A DNA stretch of 64,000 bases. Source: SAR324 cluster bacterium REDSEA-S27_B3. GTDB lineage: Bacteria > SAR324 > NAC60-12. Both the position numbers and the translations under genes were made by a program. Position 1 is the first letter of the stretch; each line of letters begins with the position of its first letter. The stretch is taken from positions 74,384 through 138,383 of the forward strand of contig LUQO01000004.1 in NCBI GenBank assembly GCA_001627865.1. The letters run 5' to 3'. The notes under the pieces are model-generated. The model was given only the letters and a program-made list of their open reading frames with translations. It searched no databases and was not told the origin of the DNA. Positions 53,130 to 60,789 of this stretch are shown piece by piece.

Positions 53130-54365
53130 TTATTCTTTTAATTCCGCTTCTAAATCTTTCACTAGTCGAAATCCCTGAACATCCTGCCACCATTCCACAT
53201 CTGGCGGGTTATCTCCGCGGTTATGAACTCGCAACCCTTTGTGCCAGCTGTACCAATGCCCTCCGCGGGTTACTTTAGTTGTGCCTGTTACTGGCCCTTG
53301 CGGATTATGTGTGGGAGAAATCCTGTAATAATCCCATTGATACCAGTCACAGCACCATTCTGCCACGTTTCCTGCCATATCAAATAATCCATATCCATTT
53401 GGTGCAAAACTGCCCACAGGCGCTGTACTGTAACTCCATTCATCCTTCCAGTCTATTTCTTCAATTTTTACAGTTTTGTATTCTTCATCTTCTTCCCAGT
53501 ACCTGTGGAAATTAGCATCATTTTTCGTGATATAATTCCCCCATGGATATCTCTGTCCTTTCAGCCCGCCGCGCGCCGCGTATTCCCACTCAGCTTCAGT
53601 CGGCAGGCGTTTCCCTGCCCAACTGGAATAAGCGGAAGCCTGGTGCCAGTCAACATTCACCATCGGATGATTGTCCTCCGGTGAAACAAAATATTCCTGC
53701 CATACAGACCAGTCATATTCGTAGCCTGTTTCTTCCAGGAATTTCCTGAATTGACCAACTGTGACTTCGTACTTGTCCATATAGAAACTATCCACTGTCA
53801 CTGTATGCACAGGGACATTATCATCTCCTGCTTTTCCGTTGGGGTTCCCCATTTGAAATGTGCCGCCGGGGATTAGAATCATTTGGTCATCCTGCTGATC
53901 AGCAAACGGGTCTGGTGTAAATTCCCATTTTACAACATCTGGAAGCAACAAACCATGAAGGAATGTTCCTCCATTCCCCCGAATCCAATCTGCCTGGACG
54001 TTATACAAAGACTCTCCGTCATAATTTCCCTTCCATTCAATTGTTCCATTGTCATAGTCTGTGTGCATGCGGGATGTGAAGATGACTCGGCCATCATCAA
54101 CTTTGACATGGTATGGTCCTGACTCCTTTGAAGAATCATTTTCCGTGGTCAGTATTCCAAACTCAAATGTTAATGTTGTGGTGCCTTCAAACAAGCCAAG
54201 CCACCCCTCGGCTTTTATTAGTCCATGAAATGATTTTCCTTCCAAAGACAAAACAGCATCTTTATCACCAGCCTGAATCTGTACACTACAGCCGAGTAAA
54301 AGCGTCAGCGCTGCAATAGTTTTTTTGAGCTGGAGCAGTTGTTTATTCCAAATTGAAAAACACAT
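53130..54365 (-). CDS. Secreted or lipoprotein with SUMF1/formylglycine-enzyme fold
   Basis: A 411-residue exported protein. The N-terminus has a hydrophobic segment with a possible lipobox (LLLGC, Cys26), or alternatively signal peptidase cleavage after QIQA. Residues ~30-150 form an unrecognised beta-rich domain. From ~155 the SUMF1/FGE-sulfatase domain begins: MILIPGGTFQMGNPNGKAGD, FYMDKYEVTVGQFRKFLEET, RLPTEAEWEYAARGG and GLFDMAGNVAEWCCDWYQWD, ending VQGFRLVKD. The two Cys that make formylglycine-generating activity possible are not in the TRGGHWYSWHKGLRVHNRGD region, so it is probably not a true FGE but a binding domain of this fold. It is 62 nt downstream of a FlgT_N-like gene. Confidence 0.82.
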   Translation of the reverse strand: MCFSIWNKQLLQLKKTIAALTLLLGCSVQIQAGDKDAVLSLEGKSFHGLIKAEGWLGLFEGTTTLTFEFGILTTENDSSKESGPYHVKVDDGRVIFTSRMHTDYDNGTIEWKGNYDGESLYNVQADWIRGNGGTFLHGLLLPDVVKWEFTPDPFADQQDDQMILIPGGTFQMGNPNGKAGDDNVPVHTVTVDSFYMDKYEVTVGQFRKFLEETGYEYDWSVWQEYFVSPEDNHPMVNVDWHQASAYSSWAGKRLPTEAEWEYAARGGLKGQRYPWGNYITKNDANFHRYWEEDEEYKTVKIEEIDWKDEWSYSTAPVGSFAPNGYGLFDMAGNVAEWCCDWYQWDYYRISPTHNPQGPVTGTTKVTRGGHWYSWHKGLRVHNRGDNPPDVEWWQDVQGFRLVKDLEAELKE

Positions 54366-54427
54366 AAACTACTTCCGGATGAAGAATAAAGTTTCTCAGT
54401 ATTTAACCGGATGTGTCCGCGTTCATT

Positions 54428-55663
54428 CTATTGTGAGGGGGATACTTGTGCATCATTTTTCAAGGAAGATACGGTTTCATTGTCTTCGATTGTTTCTATT
54501 TCTTCCATTGGATCCGGGTTGATGAAAAACAGGTGATACCCCGGAAGTGTTTTGGTGGCAACTTCAATTTCCTTTTTGAGCAAGTCACTGGTTATTCTCC
54601 GGCGTAAAATGCTTTTTCGTTTTATCGAAAACAATTCCAGCTCAAGATGGCCAAATGTGTTTTTTAATTCAGAAAGCTGCTGATATTCAGCATTATTTTC
54701 CAGATAATCTATAATCAGACTTTCTCTTCGGGGGGAATAACCGCTGAACACTATTGTGTATATTTCCCCAATCTCGCCGGCATTCTGATAAAAATGGTTG
54801 ATATGTTCAGTTGACTGAAGCACATTTTCCAAAGCGGCCTGTTTACCTGCTGTCCCCAGCAGTTTCTGCCATAGTTTTTCTTCCGGATTCATTAGTGTTT
54901 TTTCGATTCCCATAACGGATGTTGCCGCAATCTGTTGTCCTGAAACAGTATCAAACACACTGAAACGCACAGTTGATTTGACTTGAAAAAAGGAGCCGTT
55001 CAGCATGTGACGTTCTCCGGGAATCATTTCCATGATTACCAGTATTTCCACATTATAATTCAGTGCCAGCGCAGTCAGAATGTCCACAGGCCGCCAGTCT
55101 ATTATATCCTGATCAAGAGCACGGTAAATCTGCTTCATGGTTTTCTGATTTAACGTCCTGAAACCTTCTTCGGCAAATGTTTTCTGCACCATCGCAATTG
55201 TTTCCTGCACAGCTCTGTTTTCACGGGACAATGCCTCAGCAGTTTGGCCATGGTAAATCACCATCAGCATTTTGTAACCCATTCGGTCGTGTATCATTCC
55301 CAGCTGCTGTAATTTTTTCAGAATTTTTTCTTCATCAACATTTGCCTTGATTTGGATTTCAACGTATTTTTGCTCCAGATCAATGTCCTGATTGACAATT
55401 TCGAAATCAATGATGAATTTTTTATTAAAGTTGTAAATCTGTTCCTTAATAACTTGATAATTTTGGTTGATAGTTTTTTTAACCAATAATTTCTCCACAC
55501 CTTTTTTCACTGAGTTAAGTTGAGCATTTCTAAGCGCCTGTTCTTTTGCCTCGATTTGGTTGTTGTTATATATTTTTGTCAACCCCATGACAAATATTTC
55601 CTCTGCCTGTACAGGATAGACAAGCAGTGAGGTTAGAATCACAAAGTTAAACAGTAATTTCAT
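54428..55663 (-). CDS. Secreted protein with FlgT_N-like N-terminal domain
   Basis: A 411-residue protein with signal peptide (MKLLFNFVILTSLLVYPVQA, cleavage before EEIFV). The next ~90 residues (AKEQALRNAQLNSVKKGVEK, then DLEQKYVEIQIKANVDEEK) follow the pattern of FlgT N-terminal or similar domains, where an alpha helix with A-x3-A-x2-NA-x3-AV is followed by beta strands. The middle has an ABC-type TolB-N-like or FlgT middle-like region (YKMLMVIYHGQ, NVEILVIMEMI). The function is unknown. It lies between the lipoprotein and the SUMF1 genes in the same orientation, consistent with one envelope-associated operon. Confidence 0.6.
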   Translation of the reverse strand: MKLLFNFVILTSLLVYPVQAEEIFVMGLTKIYNNNQIEAKEQALRNAQLNSVKKGVEKLLVKKTINQNYQVIKEQIYNFNKKFIIDFEIVNQDIDLEQKYVEIQIKANVDEEKILKKLQQLGMIHDRMGYKMLMVIYHGQTAEALSRENRAVQETIAMVQKTFAEEGFRTLNQKTMKQIYRALDQDIIDWRPVDILTALALNYNVEILVIMEMIPGERHMLNGSFFQVKSTVRFSVFDTVSGQQIAATSVMGIEKTLMNPEEKLWQKLLGTAGKQAALENVLQSTEHINHFYQNAGEIGEIYTIVFSGYSPRRESLIIDYLENNAEYQQLSELKNTFGHLELELFSIKRKSILRRRITSDLLKKEIEVATKTLPGYHLFFINPDPMEEIETIEDNETVSSLKNDAQVSPSQ

Positions 55664-55758
55664 TTGAACACTAGCTTTTGATCTTGTGACATTTGTGCAG
55701 TAAAGCTTAAAAAACTTCAGTGTTTGGAATGTAAACCGAAATCAGGTTTCAATCAAGA

Positions 55759-57075
55759 CTAAGGTGTTTTTAAGCTTGCCGGCTGAAGTAAGGCACCATC
55801 TGGAGGAGGGAGTTTCGCAGCTGTCTCAACGGTACGTCCAATCAAAGTATCAAATGGGTTGTAATCACCGATTATATGTTGAATATCAATCCATGACTGA
55901 GAATATTTTTCATCAGGATTATATGCATTTGCCTGTGCAAAATGGTATGCCGCAAGTTCCAGTTCATTACGTAAATGATATACTGCGCCGATATTAAAAT
56001 GAGCAGCAGCTAAATTCAAACGGTCTATTTGTTGAGTACTGCGCGAGTGTGCTTTAATAATTTGCGAATATCGTTCAAAATCCTGGTTTGAAATCAGTCC
56101 CATCAGCACAACATCAATCTCCTCTGATGAAAAAGTTTTTCCATGAATTTCCAGCAAAGGCCGTAAGGTGCTATCCGGCAAATTGGCTTTTTTGAGTCGT
56201 GTATAGACATTGTCTGTGAAAATAAAACTCTCTGATTCAGGATAAGTTCTAGGTTCAAACAGCACATAGTTCCAGCCTTTCAGCGCCAGGTCATACCTGC
56301 CGCCTGTGGCATAATGATTGGAGCGCATAATTTGTGGATGCCCAAAATCCAAAAATCCCATTGTCCATGGTACAGGCTGACTTCCTTTTTCTAAAACAAC
56401 AATTCTCTCAGTCGGTTCAGGATTGATCCTGTATAAAAATTTCTGGATAAGCAGTTGTGCGAGACGCACCATTTCGTCAATTGTTTCCGGAATCAGCATT
56501 ATGCTTTCTTCACCAACATAGCTCTGTTTTAAACTGGCATTTTCCTGATTGATGTAAAGAGTTTTATCTCCTGCAATATTTGTAATTTTAAAGGCTATTC
56601 CCAAATCCAGCGTACGATGAATTGAGCGTTCAGTGTAAGGTTTTTCCACAAACTCAAAGGTGCGGGAGATAACATTAAGTCCGGTAGGATTCTCCTTCAA
56701 CACCTCTTTCTCTACCAAACTGATATGGGTCTGCTGCTGCACTTCTTCCTCATCTTTGACAGAATAACGCAGTACTTCGGCGCTGATCAGCGCGGCTTCT
56801 TTTTTTTCGTTATCCGGAAAGACCGCCAGGTATTTAATCTCAGGCAGTTGATTGATTTCATGTATCAAGATTGTGCCGAACAACACTGACTGCTCACCTT
56901 TGAAATTTTTTATATATAGTTCATTGATGCCGGAAAGCGCTTTTGGTGAAGGGGGAATTTTATGCTGAATCTCAGTTACAGAGCATCCGGACTGAAACAG
57001 CAGTAATGATAAAATCAGCGGAAGAAGAAAGAGTCGGAGAATATTAATTCTGAATACAGAGTTCGGAAACCTCAT
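55759..57075 (-). CDS. TPR-like outer membrane lipoprotein, function unknown
   Basis: A 438-residue predicted lipoprotein. The ATG at 57075 is chosen because it gives MRFPNSVFRINILRLFLLPL with a lipobox (QSGC) soon after; the longer frame to 57294 overlaps the pilin gene in another frame and is discarded. The mature protein has an N-terminal domain (INELYIKNFKGEQSVLFGTI), and near the C-terminus a TPR-like helical repeat (AAAHFNIGAVYHLRNELELA, AYHFAQANAYNPDEKY). It begins 1 nt after the pilin stop, suggesting co-transcription. I do not recognise the family; the pilin link hints at a pilus or surface assembly role. Confidence 0.7.
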   Translation of the reverse strand: MRFPNSVFRINILRLFLLPLILSLLLFQSGCSVTEIQHKIPPSPKALSGINELYIKNFKGEQSVLFGTILIHEINQLPEIKYLAVFPDNEKKEAALISAEVLRYSVKDEEEVQQQTHISLVEKEVLKENPTGLNVISRTFEFVEKPYTERSIHRTLDLGIAFKITNIAGDKTLYINQENASLKQSYVGEESIMLIPETIDEMVRLAQLLIQKFLYRINPEPTERIVVLEKGSQPVPWTMGFLDFGHPQIMRSNHYATGGRYDLALKGWNYVLFEPRTYPESESFIFTDNVYTRLKKANLPDSTLRPLLEIHGKTFSSEEIDVVLMGLISNQDFERYSQIIKAHSRSTQQIDRLNLAAAHFNIGAVYHLRNELELAAYHFAQANAYNPDEKYSQSWIDIQHIIGDYNPFDTLIGRTVETAAKLPPPDGALLQPASLKTP

Positions 57076-57076
57076 A

Positions 57077-57502
57077 TTATTCAGAGCTAATATCGTTGAC
57101 AGTGTTTTGAAGATTTTTGTTCTGATCAATGGTCCATGTATCCAGCGCCGCGTCATCGTCAAGGTTGCCCCTGGCAGTGGCGGTGAATGAAGAACTGTCA
57201 CCGCTGATTGTGAAGTTGTAGCGCGCACTTTCTCCGCTTTCCAGTTCAACATCAAGTTTGCTGAGTGAATCTGCGTAAGTCTGATTGGTTGCAAAATAGA
57301 TTTTCTGTGCAGTATAAATGGCGCTGAGGCTGACTTTTGCTTCAGTCTGTTTTGAGCGTTGAAGGTAGCCTTCCAGGCTGGGGTAGGCGAGTGTTGCCAG
57401 GATTCCGATGATCACAACAACAATCATCACTTCCAGCAGGCTGAATCCACGGCTCAATCTGCTCGCTGTGGATCTCATGTAAAATGTGACGCCATCTATC
57501 AT
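57077..57502 (-). CDS. Type IV prepilin (PilA/PilE-like)
   Basis: A 141-residue prepilin. The type III signal peptide ends SRLSRG, cut before FSLLEVMIVVVIIGILATLA, with Glu5 and the long hydrophobic helix used in fibre assembly. The C-terminal head is short, with YADSLSKLDVELESGESARYNF and a beta-rich end. The start may be ATG at 57502 or at 57478, giving a leader of 20 or 11 residues; neither has a strong ribosome binding site. No other pilus genes (pilB, pilC, pilD) are here, so it may be a minor pilin or an orphan major pilin. Confidence 0.88.
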   Translation of the reverse strand: MIDGVTFYMRSTASRLSRGFSLLEVMIVVVIIGILATLAYPSLEGYLQRSKQTEAKVSLSAIYTAQKIYFATNQTYADSLSKLDVELESGESARYNFTISGDSSSFTATARGNLDDDAALDTWTIDQNKNLQNTVNDISSE

Positions 57503-57591
57503 CGCCTTACTTCAAAATATTAATGCGGGAGACAGAACTAATGGTCAGGCTATTGTTTCCAAATAAATATGTCGAGCTTTTTTGATAAAGC

Positions 57592-59058
57592 CTACAGCAG
57601 AGCCTGAATGGACGACGAGGCAAGCTCAATAATCTTGTCCGGAAAAACTCCAAGATAGAGCACCGCCACAGCTGTTCCAATCAGTCCGGTTAAGGCAAAT
57701 CCGGACGATCTACCGGACAAGTCGGCGCCTTCCGGAAGCGCTCCCTCACGCATGTACATGAACATTACAACCCGCAGATAGTAATATGCTGAAAGCGCGC
57801 TGTTGAGTATTCCGATTACAGTCAGCCAGACCCATCCTTCATCTAATGCAGCGCTGAAAATTTGAAGTTTGCCGATGAATCCCCCTGTCAGAGGCAGGCC
57901 GATCAATGAAAACATAAACAAAGTCATCAGCAGTGCCAGAAACGGATTACGCTTACCGTAGCCTGCGAGATCATCGTAGTTTTGGGGAACACTCCCGGAA
58001 TCACGTATGGTTAAAATACCAAATGCCCCGGTACCCATCACCGCGTAGGCACATGAATAAAAAATAACTCCGCTGATGGCTGAAGCGCTGCCAACCACCA
58101 CCGCCACCAGCACATAGCCGGCATGTGCGATTGAGGAAAAAGCCAGCATGCGTTTTACTTCACTTTGACGCAGCGCCATTAAATTGCCGACAGTCATTGT
58201 CAGTACTGCCAGTATCCACAAAAGATTTTCCCAGTTTGCATCATCTAGCGGAATTCCGGTCAGCAAAACGCGCACAAAAACAGCAAAACCTGCGGCTTTT
58301 GCTGCGGCGGAAAGGAAACCTGTCACCGGGGTCGGGGCACCGGTGTAAACATCAGGAGTCCACATGTGAAAGGGAACAATGGCAATTTTAAAACTCATTG
58401 CAATAACAACCAAAGCCAGACCGACAATTACAAGCGGATTATCCGCGCCTTTTTGCTGAACTTCAGAAATTATGTCTGGCAGCAGCGTACTTCCTGTCGC
58501 GCCATAAAGCATGGAAATTCCGTAAAGCAGAAATCCGGTGGAAAACGCGCCCAACAGCAGATATTTGAGTGCGGCTTCATTGGACAGGGCGACCTTGCGT
58601 TTAATGCCGACCAGGATGTAGCTGGAGATTGACATTATTTCCAGACCGATGAAGATCACAAGCAGGTCAAGTCCGGAAGTCATGAACATCATTCCGGAAA
58701 CAGCAGTCAGCAGCAGTACGTAATATTCCCCAAAATTCATCTCATTTTCGGCAATGTAGTGTCGCGAAAGAAACACTGTCACGATCGCCACACTCATGTA
58801 AATCAACTCAAACAGCACCGAAAAATCATCTGCCACAACCGTTCCGTAAAATCCGGTAATTTCCCTGCCATGCAGCTGTACTTCGGAAATAATTGCCAGC
58901 AGCAAGCCGATGATGGTGGTTATTGCTAAAGTGAAGGCTCGTTCTTTATGCGGCGCGAACAAATCAACCAGCAGAACTGTACAGGCCGTCAGTAGCACAA
59001 TGATTTCGGGAATTATTGGAACTAAATCAGCTAATGTTATGAATTCTAATGGAGTCAT
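57592..59058 (-). CDS. nuoN: NADH-quinone oxidoreductase subunit N
   Basis: NuoN is a proton-pumping, antiporter-like subunit of respiratory complex I. The 488-residue protein has about 14 membrane segments. The Lys/Glu proton-path regions are visible: SNEAALKYLLLGAFSTGFLL, then AMSFKIAIVPFHMWTPDVYT and GAPTPVTGFLSAAAKAAGF, and RQSEVKRMLAFSSIAHAGYV. Normally nuoN ends a full nuo operon after nuoL and nuoM. Here it is preceded by a methylmalonate-semialdehyde dehydrogenase gene 22 nt upstream and no other nuo gene is in the window. Confidence 0.93.
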   Translation of the reverse strand: MTPLEFITLADLVPIIPEIIVLLTACTVLLVDLFAPHKERAFTLAITTIIGLLLAIISEVQLHGREITGFYGTVVADDFSVLFELIYMSVAIVTVFLSRHYIAENEMNFGEYYVLLLTAVSGMMFMTSGLDLLVIFIGLEIMSISSYILVGIKRKVALSNEAALKYLLLGAFSTGFLLYGISMLYGATGSTLLPDIISEVQQKGADNPLVIVGLALVVIAMSFKIAIVPFHMWTPDVYTGAPTPVTGFLSAAAKAAGFAVFVRVLLTGIPLDDANWENLLWILAVLTMTVGNLMALRQSEVKRMLAFSSIAHAGYVLVAVVVGSASAISGVIFYSCAYAVMGTGAFGILTIRDSGSVPQNYDDLAGYGKRNPFLALLMTLFMFSLIGLPLTGGFIGKLQIFSAALDEGWVWLTVIGILNSALSAYYYLRVVMFMYMREGALPEGADLSGRSSGFALTGLIGTAVAVLYLGVFPDKIIELASSSIQALL

Positions 59059-59080
59059 TCAGTTATAATTTATTCGTTAA

Positions 59081-60580
59081 TTAGTTCATTGTCGGAAAAT
59101 TATACTGTGCTCCGGATTTGATTCCGGCAGGCCAACGCGAAGTAATTGCCTTGAGCCGCGTATAAAAGTGAATTGTTTCCGGACCATAAATATGGTGAGT
59201 ACCAAAAAGTGACTGCTTCCACCCGCCAAAACTGTGGTAACCGACAGGCACAGGAATCGGTACGTTTATTCCCACCATGCCTACCTCAATTCGGCTGGCA
59301 AAATCTCTTGCGGCGTCACCGTCACGAGTGAAAATAGCTACGCCGTTTCCGTGCGGGTTGCCGTGAATCAGGTTTATCGCGTCTTCATAATCTTCAGCGC
59401 GAACAGTGGAAAGCACCGGCCCAAAAATTTCTTCTTTATAAATATCCATTTCAGGTGTTACCTGATCAAACAGCGAACCCCCAATGAAAAATCCTTTTTC
59501 GTAACCGGGAACTGTCAATTCTCGGCCATCTACCAAAAGGTCAGCGCCCTGGTCCACACCGCTTTGCAGCAATGAAGTGATTCTTTCCAGACTTTGTTTT
59601 GTTATGACTGGTCCCATTGCCGCTTTGCTGTCATCCGGAGGACCGACAGGCAGTTCTTCAACCAAAGGAACCATGCGATCCATCAGGTTTTCCGCGACAT
59701 TATTCCCAACCGGAACAGGAACAGAAACCGCCATGCAGCGCTCCCCGGCGGAGCCGTATCCGGCACCCATCAGCGCGTCCACTACCTGGTCCATGTTTGC
59801 GTCCGGCATGATCACCATGTGGTTTTTTGCTCCGCCCAGTGCCTGAACCCGTTTGCCGCTGCTTGCTCCTCGGGAGTAAATGTATTTTGCTACAGGAGTT
59901 GAGCCTACAAAACTTACTGCCGCAATGTCCGGATGATCCAGTATGGCATCAACAACAACTTTGTCACCCTGCACTACGTTAAATACTCCGTCAGGCAAAC
60001 CTGCTTCCTTGAACAAATCCGCAATTATGAGTGACACACTGGGGTCTCTTTCGGATGGTTTGAGGATAAACGCGTTTCCGCAGGCAATCGCGTTAGGAAA
60101 CATCCACATCGGTACCATTGCCGGAAAATTGAAAGGCGTAATCCCGGCAACTACACCTAGCGCCTGTGGAAAGGAATACATATCTATCGACCTTGCAACC
60201 TGTTCACTGAAAGTTCCTTTCAACAGGTGTGGAATTCCGCATGAAAAATCAACTGCTTCCAGTCCCCTTGTTACCTCCCCCAGGGCGTCTTCATGTGTTT
60301 TGCCATGCTCGCTGCTGATGGTGCGTGCGATTTTGTCGGCGTTTTCCTCAATCAGACGTTTGAAGCGAAACATGACCTGCGCCCTCATCCCCACAGGAGT
60401 TTGTGCCCATTCGCTGGCAGCTGCTTTAGCCACTTCAACAACTTCATCAAGATCTTCAGAACTTGACAGTATAACCTGTCCGGAAACATCACCGGTAGAA
60501 GGATTAAAAACATCCTGGAGTGTCCCGACATTCTGGTTTGATCGAGAGCCTCCTACATAGTTCCCGATTATGTTACTCAT
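59081..60580 (-). CDS. mmsA: CoA-acylating methylmalonate-semialdehyde dehydrogenase
   Basis: MmsA/IolA oxidises methylmalonate semialdehyde or malonate semialdehyde to propionyl- or acetyl-CoA, in valine, inositol and beta-alanine breakdown. The 499-residue protein starts at the ATG at 60580 (MSNIIGNYVGGSR) behind AGGAGAATAT; the longer frame to 60658 is not needed. The nucleotide-binding region is ITPFNFPAMVPMWMFPNAIA, the nucleophile Cys is in GYGSAGERCMAVSVP, and PIPVPVGYHSFGGWKQSLFG is a family-specific ending. It has a predicted promoter and is co-oriented with nuoN. Confidence 0.95.
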   Translation of the reverse strand: MSNIIGNYVGGSRSNQNVGTLQDVFNPSTGDVSGQVILSSSEDLDEVVEVAKAAASEWAQTPVGMRAQVMFRFKRLIEENADKIARTISSEHGKTHEDALGEVTRGLEAVDFSCGIPHLLKGTFSEQVARSIDMYSFPQALGVVAGITPFNFPAMVPMWMFPNAIACGNAFILKPSERDPSVSLIIADLFKEAGLPDGVFNVVQGDKVVVDAILDHPDIAAVSFVGSTPVAKYIYSRGASSGKRVQALGGAKNHMVIMPDANMDQVVDALMGAGYGSAGERCMAVSVPVPVGNNVAENLMDRMVPLVEELPVGPPDDSKAAMGPVITKQSLERITSLLQSGVDQGADLLVDGRELTVPGYEKGFFIGGSLFDQVTPEMDIYKEEIFGPVLSTVRAEDYEDAINLIHGNPHGNGVAIFTRDGDAARDFASRIEVGMVGINVPIPVPVGYHSFGGWKQSLFGTHHIYGPETIHFYTRLKAITSRWPAGIKSGAQYNFPTMN

Positions 60581-60629
60581 ATATTCTCCTGTATTTATTG
60601 TCTGATAAATGCTATTGTTAAACGCACTA

Positions 60630-60658
60630 ATTCTAGGAGAGAAAGTCTGGCGAATCAA
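60630..60658 (-). promoter_or_regulatory. Predicted sigma70 promoter for mmsA-nuoN
   Basis: On the minus strand TTGATT (60658-60653), a 17-nt spacer and TAGAAT (60635-60630). The start would be about 43 nt upstream of the mmsA ATG. It shares a 209-nt divergent spacer with the GcvT-SHMT gene. Confidence 0.5.
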
Positions 60659-60722
60659 GTTTTTTTGCTTTTGATCACAAATGATTCCTGCATAAATCTC
60701 CGTTATGACAGATCAATAAATT

Positions 60723-60743
60723 ACATGCATCATGATGTCATGT
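60723..60743. promoter_or_regulatory. Palindrome in the mmsA / gcvT-glyA divergent spacer
   Basis: ACATG-CATCATGATG-T-CATGT is an imperfect 21-nt palindrome whose centre CATCATGATG is perfect. It lies 47 nt before the GcvT-SHMT start, just before a TATAAA (60760-60765). An operator for a regulator of one-carbon or amino acid metabolism is possible. Confidence 0.3.
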
Positions 60744-60789
60744 TCGCGGACAGATTGTTTATAAAATATTTTTTTCATCACAGATATAC

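Noticed and set aside
53130-54365. True formylglycine-generating enzyme
   Set aside because: The fold is right, but the cysteines needed for sulfatase activation are not in the expected C-terminal motif.
57076-57294. Upstream extension of the TPR lipoprotein gene
   Set aside because: It lies inside the pilin gene in another frame and would hide the signal peptide and lipobox.
60581-60658. N-terminal extension of MmsA
   Set aside because: The ATG at 60580 has a strong ribosome binding site and matches the family start.
60581-60789. Glycine riboswitch upstream of the GcvT-SHMT gene
   Set aside because: A purine-rich AGGAGAG segment drew attention, but I could not build the paired stems or find the conserved core on either strand.
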